Below, piece by piece: positions 23,611 to 33,237 of a stretch of 64,000 nt of DNA (its first letter is position 1; every line of letters begins with the position of its first letter). Origin of the DNA: Pistricoccus aurantiacus. GTDB lineage: Bacteria; Pseudomonadota; Gammaproteobacteria; Pseudomonadales; Halomonadaceae. The stretch is from the NCBI RefSeq assembly GCF_007954585.1, contig NZ_CP042382.1, positions 3,100,001 to 3,164,000 on the forward strand, written 5' to 3'. A model generated the notes under the pieces. The model was not told the origin of the DNA. It made no database searches and worked only from the letters and a program-made list of their open reading frames with translations. Both the position numbers and the translations under genes were made by a program.

Positions 23611-24195
23611 ATGCGCCAGCGCCTTGCAAGAATACCGCCCAAGTTCTGGCTGCTGCTGATTCTGCTGGCTCTCGGCGTCGTTCTGGCGCTGTTTTTCGAT
23701 CGGGGCGGCGTACGAATCCCCGGACCCGTGCCGGAAGATCCCGCCGGGGAGCCGGACTACTTCCTGGAAGGGGCGAACCTGACCCGCTTCAACGAGCAGG
23801 GCGAAGCCTATCAGCGCCTGCAAAGTCCGCGACTGGTGCACACACCGGTGGATGATGTCACACGCGCCAAGACCCCTCGACTACGTATCTACGACGAGGA
23901 TGAGCGAGTCTGGCTGGCACGCGGCGAAAGCGGACGCCTGGCGCCAAACGGCACCCAGGTGACCCTGAGCGGCCAGGCGGAGCTGGAAGCGCCGGAGGAA
24001 AACTGGCTGCTGGAAACCGAGGTGCTGCATTATTTGCCGGGTAGCGGTCATGCCTATAGCCAAGGTGAAGCCACCCTGCGTCAACCGCCCCAGCACATCC
24101 GCGGCGAGCGCTTCGACGCCTGGATCAACGAAGGCCGCGCTCGGCTTACCGGCAAGGTGCGCGGCTTCCACCCCGTCAAGGAATCCTCATCATGA
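23611..24195 (+). CDS. lptC: LPS export protein LptC
   Basis: Bitopic inner-membrane protein of 194 residues that passes LPS from LptB2FG to LptA. One N-terminal helix (about 9-26, FWLLLILLALGVVLALFF) is followed by a beta-jellyroll domain (PDYFLEGANLTRFNEQGEAY, then a segment with LSGQAELEAPEENWLLETE). The stop overlaps lptA by 4 bases. Confidence 0.92.
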   Translation: MRQRLARIPPKFWLLLILLALGVVLALFFDRGGVRIPGPVPEDPAGEPDYFLEGANLTRFNEQGEAYQRLQSPRLVHTPVDDVTRAKTPRLRIYDEDERVWLARGESGRLAPNGTQVTLSGQAELEAPEENWLLETEVLHYLPGSGHAYSQGEATLRQPPQHIRGERFDAWINEGRARLTGKVRGFHPVKESSS

Positions 24196-24716
24196 ACCAC
24201 TGTTTTTCTCTGCGAACTGTTCTGCTGACCGGCGCCCTGCTGATCGGGCCGGCAAGCATCGCGCCGTTCGCCTTCGCGCTGGAAGGCGACGCCAGCGCCC
24301 CCATCGAGATCAGCGCCGACCGCCTGGAGCTCGATGACAAGGCGGGTACCGCCATTTATACCGGCGACGTGGACATGCAGCAGGGCAGCATGAAGCTGAC
24401 CGGCGCACGGGTGGAGATCCAGCGCAACGCAGATGGTCAGGTTTCACGGGTGACCGCCACCGGTGACCGAGCCTATATCGAGCAGAAGCCCAGCCCCGAG
24501 GATCCCCTGGCCAAGGGCTGGGGGCAAACCATCGTCTATCATGCGGCGGAACGGCGTGTCGAACTGATCGATCAGGCGGAGCTGCACCGTGGGGAGGATG
24601 TGTTCAACGGCGCCTATGTGGAATACCAGCTCGACCGTCGCGTGGTGGAAGCGCGCGCCGAGGCCGAGGGCACCCAGCGCCAGCGAGTACGCATGACGTT
24701 GACGCCGGAGCAGTAA
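24192..24716 (+). CDS. lptA: LPS transport periplasmic protein LptA
   Basis: Forms the periplasmic LPS bridge. It has 174 residues with a signal peptide ending near FAFALEG. The OstA-type domain then reads [40 protein letters not shown] and so on. It lies between lptC and lptB in the conserved order. Confidence 0.95.
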   Translation: MNHCFSLRTVLLTGALLIGPASIAPFAFALEGDASAPIEISADRLELDDKAGTAIYTGDVDMQQGSMKLTGARVEIQRNADGQVSRVTATGDRAYIEQKPSPEDPLAKGWGQTIVYHAAERRVELIDQAELHRGEDVFNGAYVEYQLDRRVVEARAEAEGTQRQRVRMTLTPEQ

Positions 24717-24741
24717 ATCGTTGGAGCATTCAAGGGAAAGC

Positions 24742-25467
24742 ATGAAGACACTGAGCGTTCGTCATCTGGCCAAGAGCTACAAGCGCCGCCGGGTGGTGCA
24801 GGATATCAGCCTGGACATCGAGCAAGGACATATCGTCGGGCTACTGGGGCCCAACGGCGCCGGCAAGACCACCGCCTTCTACATGATCGTCGGGCTGGTG
24901 CGAGCGGACGCTGGCCAGGTCTTTATCGATGACCACAATCTGTCCCAGGCGGCCATGCACCAGCGCGCCCGCGCGGGTATCGGTTATCTACCCCAAGAGG
25001 CGTCGATCTTCCGCAAGCTTTCCGTGGCGGACAACATCCTGGCGATTCTCGAAACCCGCAAGGACCTCGACCGCGCCGGTCGGCGGGCGCGGCTCGACTC
25101 GCTGCTGGAGGATTTTCACATCACTCATATCCGCGACAACCTAGGCATGAGCCTCTCTGGCGGGGAAAGGCGCCGAGTGGAAATCGCCCGGGCCCTGGCT
25201 ACAGAGCCTACCTTCATACTGCTGGATGAGCCTTTTGCCGGGGTGGATCCCATTTCGGTCGGGGAAATCAAGACGATCATTCGTGAACTCAAGGCGCGCG
25301 GCATCGGCGTGCTGATTACCGATCACAACGTGCGCGATACCCTGGATATCTGTGATCGAGCCTATATCGTGGGCAATGGCCAGATCATCGCCGAAGGCGA
25401 TCCTCAGAGCATCCTGTCCAACCAGAAGGTTCGAGACGTCTACCTCGGGGCAGATTTCAGGCTTTGA
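24742..25467 (+). CDS. lptB: LPS export ABC transporter ATPase LptB
   Basis: ATPase of LptB2FG, 241 residues, the family's standard length when started at 24742. Walker A GPNGAGKT is at about 36-43, the signature is [19 protein letters not shown], Walker B is [13 protein letters not shown] and the H-loop is [17 protein letters not shown] precedes this ATG. A TTG at 24721 is less likely. rpoN follows after a gap of about 180 bases that holds a weak terminator and a sigma-54-type promoter. Confidence 0.97.
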   Translation: MKTLSVRHLAKSYKRRRVVQDISLDIEQGHIVGLLGPNGAGKTTAFYMIVGLVRADAGQVFIDDHNLSQAAMHQRARAGIGYLPQEASIFRKLSVADNILAILETRKDLDRAGRRARLDSLLEDFHITHIRDNLGMSLSGGERRRVEIARALATEPTFILLDEPFAGVDPISVGEIKTIIRELKARGIGVLITDHNVRDTLDICDRAYIVGNGQIIAEGDPQSILSNQKVRDVYLGADFRL

Positions 25468-25478
25468 GAAAGACGGCT

Positions 25479-25501
25479 AAGCGACTTCCTCGACGCTTTT
25501 T
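25479..25501 (+). terminator. Weak terminator after lptB
   Basis: AAGCG pairs with CGCTT around a 10-base loop and runs into five T. The stem is only 5 bp, so readthrough into rpoN is likely. Confidence 0.4.
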
Positions 25502-25550
25502 CACCGCCACTTCTTGACAATCGATTTTTATTTTCCCGTGATGATTTTTC

Positions 25551-25565
25551 TGGCATGCAAATTGC
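25551..25565 (+). promoter_or_regulatory. Sigma-54 (-24/-12) promoter motif ahead of rpoN
   Basis: TGGCATGCAAATTGC matches the sigma-54 consensus TGGCAC-N5-TTGC with one difference. The GG (25552-25553) and GC (25564-25565) dinucleotides are spaced exactly as required. Transcription would start near 25577, about 70 bases before rpoN. No enhancer-binding site was recognised. Confidence 0.6.
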
Positions 25566-25646
25566 TTGTTTTTCTCATACGTATATTGCTTGCTCAGGAA
25601 TCAAGGGATAGGGTGAGGATGAATTCGCTTTCGCGCTGTTGAAACC

Positions 25647-27071
25647 ATGGTCATGAAACCCTCGTTGCAGTTACGTGTCGGCACCCAGCTGACCATGACG
25701 CCCCAGCTGCAGCAGGCCATCTCCCTGCTACAGCTTTCCACCCTGGATCTGCGCCAGGAAATCCAGCAGGCGCTGGAATCCAACCCGATGCTGGAACTCG
25801 AAGAAGCCTACGGCGAACAAGTCGTCGAGCCACTTCAGGAAGAAGACTGGCCGGAAGAGATCCCCCAAGAACTGAGCACCGATAGCGAATGGTCGGATAC
25901 CTTCCAGGATTTCCACTCATCCGGTGTCGCTGGCGAAGGGCCGGACATGGAGCGCAGCGCTCAAGGCACCAGCCTGCGGGATCATCTTTTCTGGCAGCTG
26001 GCGATGACCGATATCGACAGTCGTGAACGCCGAATCGCGGAAAGTCTGATCGATGCGGTGGACCCCAACGGTTATTTGCAAAGCCCGCTGCAGGAGATCA
26101 CGGAAGGCCTCAAGGCTCAGGGCATGAGTGATCTCGAACCCGCGGAAATCGAGACAGTGCTGGCACGGCTGCAGCAGTTCGAACCGACCGGCGTCTTTGC
26201 CCGCCATCTCGGCGAATGCCTGCTGCTGCAGTTGAACAGCCTGACCCAGGCTCCGCCTTTTTTGGCTCAGGCCAAGCGGCTGGCACGTCAATTCCTCACG
26301 GCGCTGGCCGCCAACGATCGCAAGCTGCTGAAACGTCGCTTGGGTCTCGACGATGACGCGCTGCAACAGGCCATCGATCTCATCCTCGGCCTGGACCCAC
26401 GCCCGGGCCATGTCTTCGATACCATAAACAGCGACTATGTCATTCCCGACCTGCTGGCCCGGCGCGTGCAGGGAGACTGGCGCATCGAGCTGAACCCCGA
26501 CGCCCTGCCCCGCCTGCGTATCCAGCCGGATTACGCCGCACTGATACGCCGCGCGGATAAAAGCGATGACAACACCTTCATGAAGCATCATCTGCAGGAA
26601 GCGCGATGGTTGATCAAGAGCCTGTCGAGTCGCAACGCCACCCTGCTCAAGGTCGGCCAGGAAATCATGGTCCACCAGCTCGATTTTCTGGAACAGGGCG
26701 ATCAGGCCATGAAGCCGTTAGTGCTGGCGGAGATCGCCGCCAAAGTGGAAATGCACGAATCCACGGTTTCCCGGGTCACCACCCAGAAATTCATTCATAC
26801 GCCTCAAGGGGTATTCGAGCTCAAGCATTTCTTTTCCAGCCAGCTGGGCGGCAGCGATGGAGAAAGCCATTCCGGCACCGCCATACGGGCGCGCCTGTAC
26901 AAGCTGATCGAACAGGAACCCGCTCGCAAACCGCTTTCCGACAGTAGACTGGTAGATTTGCTGAACGCCGACGGTGTTCAGGTCGCCCGGCGCACCGTGG
27001 CGAAATACCGCGAAGCGCTGGGAATACCGCCTTCCAACGAGCGCAAACGGTTGTCCCACTTGAAAAAATGA
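25647..27071 (+). CDS. rpoN: RNA polymerase sigma-54 factor
   Basis: Sigma-54 directs RNA polymerase to -24/-12 promoters that need ATP-dependent activators. It has 474 residues. The Gln/Leu-rich activator-interaction region I (LQLRVGTQLTMTPQLQQAIS, then LLQLSTLDLRQEIQQALESN) is followed by an acidic region II. The core-binding region and DNA-binding HTH follow, and the RpoN box ARRTVAKYRE lies near the C-terminus. ATGs at 25647 and 25653 are both possible starts. It is the first gene of rpoN-hpf-ptsN-rapZ-ptsO. Confidence 0.97.
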   Translation: MVMKPSLQLRVGTQLTMTPQLQQAISLLQLSTLDLRQEIQQALESNPMLELEEAYGEQVVEPLQEEDWPEEIPQELSTDSEWSDTFQDFHSSGVAGEGPDMERSAQGTSLRDHLFWQLAMTDIDSRERRIAESLIDAVDPNGYLQSPLQEITEGLKAQGMSDLEPAEIETVLARLQQFEPTGVFARHLGECLLLQLNSLTQAPPFLAQAKRLARQFLTALAANDRKLLKRRLGLDDDALQQAIDLILGLDPRPGHVFDTINSDYVIPDLLARRVQGDWRIELNPDALPRLRIQPDYAALIRRADKSDDNTFMKHHLQEARWLIKSLSSRNATLLKVGQEIMVHQLDFLEQGDQAMKPLVLAEIAAKVEMHESTVSRVTTQKFIHTPQGVFELKHFFSSQLGGSDGESHSGTAIRARLYKLIEQEPARKPLSDSRLVDLLNADGVQVARRTVAKYREALGIPPSNERKRLSHLKK

Positions 27072-27203
27072 GTCAACCGCGTTTGCATGAGCGGTATTTT
27101 GGATGCTGTGATAAGGACGTCAGCGTAATATTGACGCCTGGACTATGCAGGATGCCAAAAAGGGTTACAATCTAGACGACTGCCGACGGAAAAGGAGCGT
27201 GAC

Positions 27204-27512
27204 ATGCAAGTCAATATCACCGGCCATCATGTGGAACTCACCGACGCCCTACGTAACTACGTTAATGAAAAGCTCGCCCGCCTGGAGCGTCATTACGACA
27301 ATATCACTACGGTGCAGGTGACTCTCTCCATCGAGAAGGAGCGTCAGCAAGCCGCCTGCATTATGCACGTCGCCGGTGGGGAATTGCATGCGGAAGCGGA
27401 AAACGACGACATGTATGCTGCCATCGATGCCTTGACCGACAAGCTCGACCGTCAGCTGGTCAAGCACAAGGAAAAAGCCCAGGCCCGCGCCCAAGGGGCC
27501 GGTGCTCGCTGA
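27204..27512 (+). CDS. hpf: Ribosome hibernation promoting factor (short HPF)
   Basis: Protein of 102 residues that binds the 30S decoding site in stationary phase. MQVNITGHHVELTDALRNYV and ERHYDNITTVQVTL, then VAGGELHAEAENDDMYAAID, are typical. It lacks the long C-terminal dimerisation domain, so it is the short form found next to rpoN in gammaproteobacteria. AAGGAG lies before the ATG. Confidence 0.95.
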   Translation: MQVNITGHHVELTDALRNYVNEKLARLERHYDNITTVQVTLSIEKERQQAACIMHVAGGELHAEAENDDMYAAIDALTDKLDRQLVKHKEKAQARAQGAGAR

Positions 27513-27516
27513 AACG

Positions 27517-27996
27517 ATGAATCTGGAAACCATTCTCCCCCCGGAGCGCACGCTGTTCGATGTCCCCGGGGGAAGCAAGAAAAGAGTGCTGGAATTCTTC
27601 AGCACCTTTATCGCCCAGAACACCCCCAGTCTCGATAGCCAGGAAGTCTTCAGCCGCCTGATTGGTCGCGAACGACTCGGTAGCACTGGCATCGGCAATG
27701 GCGTGGCGATTCCGCATTCGCGCAACCCACACTGCAAGACCCCCTTGGCGGGCTTTTTGAAACTGTCGGAACCCGTCGACTTCGACGCCATCGATGGTGA
27801 GCCGGTGGATCTGGTCTTCGTGCTGCTGGTACCTGAGGAAGCGGACGATACGCATCTGGCCCTGCTTGGCCAGGTGGCACGTGTCATGGGGGATCTGACC
27901 ACACGTCAACAGCTGCGCAAGAGCGCCAGCCAACAACAGCTATACGAGATCCTGTTGCAAGCCATCCATCGTCAGCGTGACGAGGATACGAACTGA
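27517..27996 (+). CDS. ptsN: Nitrogen-regulatory PTS component EIIA-Ntr
   Basis: Terminal phospho-acceptor of the nitrogen PTS, 159 residues. The phosphorylated His67 lies in GNGVAIPHSRNPHC. It receives phosphate from NPr (ptsO, further along this cluster) and controls potassium and envelope functions in relatives. It begins 4 bases after hpf. The start at 27517 gives the conserved N-terminus. Confidence 0.95.
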   Translation: MNLETILPPERTLFDVPGGSKKRVLEFFSTFIAQNTPSLDSQEVFSRLIGRERLGSTGIGNGVAIPHSRNPHCKTPLAGFLKLSEPVDFDAIDGEPVDLVFVLLVPEEADDTHLALLGQVARVMGDLTTRQQLRKSASQQQLYEILLQAIHRQRDEDTN

Positions 27997-28034
27997 CAGC
28001 GACTTCTAGCCACCGCTACCCGGGAGTTTTTCAA

Positions 28035-28949
28035 ATGCAGCTCGTGATCATCAGTGGTCGTTCGGGCTCCGGCAAATCCATCGCGCTTCAGGCCCTGGAA
28101 GATCTCGGCTTCTATGCCATCGACAATATGCCGGCCATGCTGCTCGGCCCCCTGGTGGACGAGCTTCAGCACGGCGAGACGCCGCGCTCCTCGGTTGCCG
28201 TCAGTATCGATGCCCGTAATCTGCCCGGGGCGCTTGAGCGCTTTCCGGCGATGCTGGCAGCGGTACAAGAACGTGGTATCGACTGCCGAGTCATCTATTT
28301 GACCACGGACGCCCGTGTACTTCTCGAGCGTTATTCCTCCACGCGCCGACGTCATCCGCTGACTCGCGATCGCGACGTGACCTTGGCGGAGGCGATCGAG
28401 ATGGAAGAAATCGCTCTGGAGGACATTCACGATCTGGCGGATCTGGTAATTGATACCACCGGCCTTTCCGTCCATGACCTGCGCGGGCGCATTGCCGAAC
28501 AGGTTGCCGGCCACGTCAGTCAACAAATGACGCTGACCTTCGAATCCTTCGGTTTCAAGCATGGCGTACCGCTGGATTCGGATACGGTGTTCGACGCACG
28601 CTGCCTTCCCAATCCTTTCTGGGATCGCGCCCTGCGGCAGTTCAACGGTCGCGATCCGGAAATCATCGAATTTCTCGAGAATTTCGACGATGTCAGGGCG
28701 ATGGCCGACGATATCACCGGCTGGCTGGAACGCTGGCTGCCGGTATATCAGGATAGCCGGCGCAGTTACATGACCGTAGCCATCGGCTGCACGGGTGGCC
28801 AGCACCGTTCCGTCTATCTGGCGGAGCGCCTGGCTCAACATTTCGCCAAGCACTATCCTGACGTGAAGCTGCGCCACCGGGAACTGGGCATTCAACTCAC
28901 CGTCGAACAAGACGTCCGCGAGGCGTCCACGAACAGCGCGGAACCCTAG
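28035..28949 (+). CDS. rapZ: RNase adapter protein RapZ (P-loop nucleotide-binding)
   Basis: In E. coli RapZ binds the sRNA GlmZ, presents it to RNase E and senses glucosamine 6-phosphate. The protein here has 304 residues, somewhat longer than E. coli (284). Walker A GRSGSGKS is at residues 8-15, followed by DLGFYAIDNMPAML, FLTTDA-type Walker B context (YLTTDARVLLERYSSTRRRH) and the C-terminal GCTGGQHRSVYLAERL. It is co-transcribed with ptsN and ptsO. Confidence 0.95.
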   Translation: MQLVIISGRSGSGKSIALQALEDLGFYAIDNMPAMLLGPLVDELQHGETPRSSVAVSIDARNLPGALERFPAMLAAVQERGIDCRVIYLTTDARVLLERYSSTRRRHPLTRDRDVTLAEAIEMEEIALEDIHDLADLVIDTTGLSVHDLRGRIAEQVAGHVSQQMTLTFESFGFKHGVPLDSDTVFDARCLPNPFWDRALRQFNGRDPEIIEFLENFDDVRAMADDITGWLERWLPVYQDSRRSYMTVAIGCTGGQHRSVYLAERLAQHFAKHYPDVKLRHRELGIQLTVEQDVREASTNSAEP

Positions 28950-28954
28950 CCACC

Positions 28955-29224
28955 ATGCCAAAGCGCCGACTCACACTAACCAACAAGCGGGGTCTGCACG
29001 CCCGCGCGGCGACAAAACTGGTTCAGTGCTGCCAGAATTATCAGGCAAACGTCAGGGTTCATCATCAGGGCCGGGAAGCGGACGCTGCCAATATCATGTC
29101 GCTTCTGATGCTGGCGGCGCCCTGTGGTAGCGTGCTCGACGTTCATGCGGACGGCGAGGAGGCCACCGCCACCCTGGACGCCTTGGAAGCCCTTTTCGAT
29201 GCCCGCTTCGACGAAGACGCCTAG
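28955..29224 (+). CDS. ptsO: Phosphocarrier protein NPr (HPr family)
   Basis: HPr-like phosphocarrier of the nitrogen PTS, 89 residues. The active His15 lies in NKRGLHARAATKLVQ and the regulatory-site Ser49 in NIMSLLMLAA. The C-terminal ALEALFDARFDED is normal for the family. It lies 5 bases after rapZ. Confidence 0.94.
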   Translation: MPKRRLTLTNKRGLHARAATKLVQCCQNYQANVRVHHQGREADAANIMSLLMLAAPCGSVLDVHADGEEATATLDALEALFDARFDEDA

Positions 29225-29247
29225 ACCCGGCCTACCGTGGAACGACG

Positions 29248-29796
29248 ATGCAACTGATACAAAGCGGCAAATATTCAATGGTCTACTTCGATCCCGAAAA
29301 AGACCATTTCATCAAGACCTTTCATCCCAAGCCTTTCGACAAGCTGCGCTACGCCCTGGGTATTCGCCCTCACCCAGGGCACAATTTCGCGCGGATCGCC
29401 GCCCGGCTGGCGGCGCTTGATATCGCATCGCCCACCATCGTCGAGGCCCGCAAGTATCGGCTGGTCACCGAGAACGTCCACGGCGCGCCCCTCAAGCAGC
29501 TGATTCTCGAATCCGAGGCGCTGCAGACCCGCTACCTGGATATCCTCGTCGCCTATTATCGCCACGACATCCACTGTCGGGGCCTGCATACGGACAATTT
29601 CCTGGTCCGCGACGGACAGGTGTTCGCCATCGATCTCGACGCCTACAAGGCGCCGCGTTTCTTCAAATACGCCAAGCGCGAGTTCCTGGACTGCCTGAAA
29701 CGCTCGCTGAAAGGCTCCGAAGCCTTTTTGTTCCAGCGCTTGCTCGCACGTCTGGGGCTGGACAGCGACTATCGGCCCATCGAAACGCGTACTTAG
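29248..29796 (+). CDS. Small kinase-like protein of the LPS-kinase/RIO type
   Basis: An 182-residue protein with a reduced protein-kinase-like fold. A possible ATP-binding lysine is in HFIKTF (Lys23). A catalytic-loop equivalent is GLHTDNFLV (114-120, in place of HGDxxxxN), and a metal-binding segment is FAIDLDAYK (Asp129/Asp131). This pattern fits the Kdo/heptose-kinase and RIO-like superfamily. The substrate cannot be read from the sequence; LPS core sugars or an undefined target are both possible. It starts 23 bases after ptsO and its stop overlaps the convergent tldE by 4 bases. Confidence 0.7.
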   Translation: MQLIQSGKYSMVYFDPEKDHFIKTFHPKPFDKLRYALGIRPHPGHNFARIAARLAALDIASPTIVEARKYRLVTENVHGAPLKQLILESEALQTRYLDILVAYYRHDIHCRGLHTDNFLVRDGQVFAIDLDAYKAPRFFKYAKREFLDCLKRSLKGSEAFLFQRLLARLGLDSDYRPIETRT

Positions 29797-31133
29797 CCGC
29801 CTGCTATGGTCATCTCGCCGACCAACCAACTCCCCGTATGAATGCTGCCGCGGGTATCCGTATCGTCACCGACGCCGATCAAGCCCTCGAACATGGCCTG
29901 CAGGCTGCCGGCGATGGTGAACTCCTCGATGGGATACTGAATCTCGCCGTTCTCGACCCAGAAACCCGCCGCGCCGCGGGAATAATCCCCGGTTACGCTA
30001 TTGACGCCTTGGCCCATCAGTTCGGTGACCACCACCCCACGATCCATTTTCGCCAATAATTCCTCCCGGGACTGTAGCGGCGCTTTCAAGCGAAGGTTGC
30101 GCGCGCCGCCGGCGTTGCCGGTAGTCTCCATGCCCAGGCGCCGGGCGCTGTAAGCGGAAAGCATGTAGCTCGCCAGGCGGCCCTGGTCGATGAAGAGATT
30201 GTCCCGGGTCTGGACGCCGTCATTGTCGAAGGGACTGCTGGACATGGCGCCGCGCTCCAGCGGTCGTTCCTGCAGCGAAAACCATTGTGGAAACAGCGAA
30301 TCATCGAGGCGCCCGCAAAGAAAAGATGCCTCGCGATACAGCGCGCCGCCGGCAATCGCTCCCATCAGATGGCCGATCAGACCGCTGGCCAGCTGCGGGT
30401 CGAACAGCACCGGCATGCGTCCGGTGGCGGGTCGCCGCGCGCCGAGACGTCGCAGGGTGCGCTCCGCCGCCTGACGACCGATGGCTTGCGGGCTCGCCAG
30501 CTGGCGCGGATCCCGCACGCTGGAGTAGTCGTAGTCCCGCTGCATGCCCTTCTCGTCCTCGGCGATCAACATACAGGAAAGCGAGTGGCGGCTACCGCGC
30601 TGGCTGCCCAGGAAGCCATGGCTGTTGGCATAGACCCGCACGCCTTCGCCGCTGGAAAGACTCGCACCTTCTGACTGACTGATACCGGAAACATCCCGCC
30701 CTGCAGACTCGCAGGCCAGCGCCAGTTCGATGGCGTCTTCGGTGGAAAGCGCCCAGGGGTGATGCACGTCCAGATCCGGAAACGTTGTCGCCATCAGGCG
30801 GGCATCCGCCAGACCCGCCGCCGGATCTTCCCCGGTATGAGTCGCGATAGCCATGGCCTTTTCCACCGCGGCGCGAATCGAGGCATCTCCCGCATCCGAA
30901 GAAGAGGCGCTGCCCTTGCGGGCGCCCACGTAAACCGTTACCGCGAACCCCTGATCCCGGGACAGCTCGACGCTTTCCACCTCGCCGAGTCGAACGCTGA
31001 TGCCGATCCCCTGATCGACGCTGGCGCCTACTTCGCAGGAATCCGCTCCCAGTTGACGTGCCAACTCCACGGCGGTACTAGCACGGGATTCCAGCAGGTC
31101 CTGCTGAGCGGCGGCATCGAATGCCTGGGTCAT
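29793..31133 (-). CDS. tldE: Metalloprotease subunit TldE (PmbA)
   Basis: Non-catalytic partner of TldD in the TldD/E protease that degrades unfolded small peptides and matures some modified peptides. It has 446 residues from the ATG at 31133, which is preceded by GAAGGAGG. Segments ISVRLGEVESVELSRDQGFA, VYVGARKGSASSSDAG and GNAGGARNLRL are typical. TldE lacks the HExxH motif, and none is present here. It is divergent from darP; tldD lies on the far side of darP. Confidence 0.94.
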   Translation of the reverse strand: MTQAFDAAAQQDLLESRASTAVELARQLGADSCEVGASVDQGIGISVRLGEVESVELSRDQGFAVTVYVGARKGSASSSDAGDASIRAAVEKAMAIATHTGEDPAAGLADARLMATTFPDLDVHHPWALSTEDAIELALACESAGRDVSGISQSEGASLSSGEGVRVYANSHGFLGSQRGSRHSLSCMLIAEDEKGMQRDYDYSSVRDPRQLASPQAIGRQAAERTLRRLGARRPATGRMPVLFDPQLASGLIGHLMGAIAGGALYREASFLCGRLDDSLFPQWFSLQERPLERGAMSSSPFDNDGVQTRDNLFIDQGRLASYMLSAYSARRLGMETTGNAGGARNLRLKAPLQSREELLAKMDRGVVVTELMGQGVNSVTGDYSRGAAGFWVENGEIQYPIEEFTIAGSLQAMFEGLIGVGDDTDTRGSIHTGSWLVGEMTIAGG

Positions 31134-31210
31134 ATGACCTCCTTCAATGGTTGTCGAACAAGACGCTGGTATACTCGTCTTCAATTCACACACGTTCTGG
31201 AAATGCTGGC

Positions 31211-31732
31211 ATGTCCTTCGATTCCCCCACCGACTCCGATCCGCAAGACGGCGCACCGCGACCGAGCAAGACCCAGCGCAAGCAGGAAATGCACGCCTTG
31301 CAGGCCCTGGGCGAAAAGATCATCGCCCTGAGCGAGTCCCGTCGCGCGAAACTGCCGCTGTCCGACGATCTGCTGTTCGCCATCGAGGAAACGTCGCGTA
31401 TCCGCTCTCACGAGGGGCGCCGCCGGCACATGCAGTACGTCGGCAAGCTGATGCGTCGCGAGGATCTGTCGGCGATCCAGGCGGTATTCGATGAATTCGA
31501 GCAGGAGAGCCAGCGACGCGATCATGCGTTTCATCGTTTGGAGCGCTGGCGGGATCGCTTGATCGAAGAAGGCGATCCCGCCGTCGAGGCCTTCGTCGCC
31601 GTCTATCCGGATATCGATCGTCAAGCGCTGCGTCAGCTGATTCGCAATGCCCAGCGGGAACGTCAGCGGGACAAGCCACCCACCAATGCCCGGCGGCTGT
31701 TCAAGCTGCTGCGGGATACTGCCGAGCTATAA
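31211..31732 (+). CDS. darP: Ribosome biogenesis factor DarP (YjgA, DUF615)
   Basis: Helical protein of 173 residues that joins late 50S assembly. PSKTQRKQEMHALQALGEKI, RRHMQYVGKLMRREDLSAIQ and the C-terminal KPPTNARRLFKLLRD are family signatures. It lies between divergent tldE and convergent tldD, the same arrangement as in many gammaproteobacteria. The longer upstream frame is not supported by a better start. Confidence 0.93.
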   Translation: MSFDSPTDSDPQDGAPRPSKTQRKQEMHALQALGEKIIALSESRRAKLPLSDDLLFAIEETSRIRSHEGRRRHMQYVGKLMRREDLSAIQAVFDEFEQESQRRDHAFHRLERWRDRLIEEGDPAVEAFVAVYPDIDRQALRQLIRNAQRERQRDKPPTNARRLFKLLRDTAEL

Positions 31733-31733
31733 C

Positions 31734-31767
31734 GCCGAGCTCCTGGCCGCCAAGTCGGCAGCTTTTC
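31734..31767. terminator. Possible terminator after darP
   Basis: GCCGA (31734-31738) can pair with TCGGC (31755-31759), followed by AGCTTTTCTT on the plus strand. The stem is short and the loop long, so this is a weak call. Confidence 0.35.
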
Positions 31768-33237
31768 TTACGATTGTGTACCCCCTACGGTCAACTCATC
31801 CAGCTTGAGCGTCGGCTGACCCACCCCTACCGGCACGCCCTGGCCTTCCTTGCCGCAGACGCCGATGCCGGTATCCAGTTCCAGGTCATGGCCGATCATC
31901 GACACGCGCCCCATGGCCTCCGGGCCGTTGCCGATCAGGGTCGCGCCCTTGACCGGCGTGGTGATACGGCCATCTTCGATCAGATAGGCCTCGCTGGCGG
32001 AGAACACGAACTTGCCGGAGGTGATATCCACCTGGCCACCGCCGAAACTGACCGCATAGATACCCCGCTTGACGCTCCTGATGATGTCCTGAGGATCATC
32101 CTGGCCCGCCAGCATGTAGGTATTGGTCATGCGAGGCATGGGCATGTGGGCATAGGATTCCCGGCGTGAATTGCCGGTGGGCGCCATACCCATCAGCCTT
32201 GCATTGAGCTTGTCCTGCATGTAGCCGGTGAGGATGCCATCCTCGATCAGCGGCGTATACTGGCCCGGCGTGCCTTCGTCGTCGACGCTCATGGAGCCCC
32301 GGCGATCCGCCAGGGTGGCATCGTCGACTACGGTGACCCCGGGCGCGGCGACCCGCTGGCCCATGAGCCCGGCGAAGGCGGAACTGCCCTTGCGGTTGAA
32401 GTCGCCCTCCAGGCCGTGGCCAACCGCTTCGTGAAGCAGAATACCCGGCCAGCCCGGCCCCAGTACCACCGGCATCTGCCCGGCGGGGGCGTCCACCGCC
32501 TCGAGATTGACCAGGGCCTGGCGCACCGCTTCCTTGGCAAAGCGCGTGGCGGCGTTCTCGTCCCGCAGGCGACTCATGGGATAACGACCGCCGCCGCCGG
32601 CACTGCCGCGCTCCCGGCGTCCCTCCCGTTGAGCAATCACGTTGACATTGAGGCGCACCAGCGGGCGAATATCTGCCGCCAGGGTGCCATCACTGGCCCG
32701 CACCAGCATCACTTCATGCACTCCGGACAGAGAGGCGCTGACGTGGGTTATTGCCGGATCCGCGCCGCGAGCGACGCGATCCGCTTCCTTGAGCAGGGCA
32801 ATCTTGTCTTCCGCGCTCAGTCCACCGAGCGGATCGACGCCGCGGTAACGGCTCTGGGCCTGGCCGATCACATGGGGCGTCAAGGCAATGCGTGAACCGC
32901 TCTTGGCGATTCCCGAGACGATGCGCCCGGTTTCACTCAGGGCCTCCGCGGTCATCTGATTGGAGTAGGCGAAGCCGGTCTTGTCGCCGGTCATGGCCCG
33001 CACGCCGACGCCGCCGTCGATATCGTAGCTGGCGTCCTTGACCTCGCCGTCTTCCAGCACCCAGCTTTCCTGCCAGCTGCGCTGGAAATACAGGTCCGCG
33101 TAATCCACCCCGGGGGTCAGGATAGCCGCCAGGGATCTGTCGATGGACTCCAGATCGAGGCCGCCCGGTTCGAGCAGCGTCGCGATGGCGCTTCCCATCA
33201 CGTTCTGGGCAACGGGCTCACAAGACAGTTGGTTCAT
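31768..33237 (-). CDS. tldD: Metalloprotease TldD
   Basis: Catalytic zinc subunit of the TldD/TldE protease, 489 residues. The motif HEAVGH (HExxxH, residues 269-274) is present in [20 protein letters not shown], followed by [13 protein letters not shown] and [12 protein letters not shown]. The start overlaps the yhdP stop by 4 bases. An internal ATG at 33198 is possible. Confidence 0.96.
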   Translation of the reverse strand: MNQLSCEPVAQNVMGSAIATLLEPGGLDLESIDRSLAAILTPGVDYADLYFQRSWQESWVLEDGEVKDASYDIDGGVGVRAMTGDKTGFAYSNQMTAEALSETGRIVSGIAKSGSRIALTPHVIGQAQSRYRGVDPLGGLSAEDKIALLKEADRVARGADPAITHVSASLSGVHEVMLVRASDGTLAADIRPLVRLNVNVIAQREGRRERGSAGGGGRYPMSRLRDENAATRFAKEAVRQALVNLEAVDAPAGQMPVVLGPGWPGILLHEAVGHGLEGDFNRKGSSAFAGLMGQRVAAPGVTVVDDATLADRRGSMSVDDEGTPGQYTPLIEDGILTGYMQDKLNARLMGMAPTGNSRRESYAHMPMPRMTNTYMLAGQDDPQDIIRSVKRGIYAVSFGGGQVDITSGKFVFSASEAYLIEDGRITTPVKGATLIGNGPEAMGRVSMIGHDLELDTGIGVCGKEGQGVPVGVGQPTLKLDELTVGGTQS

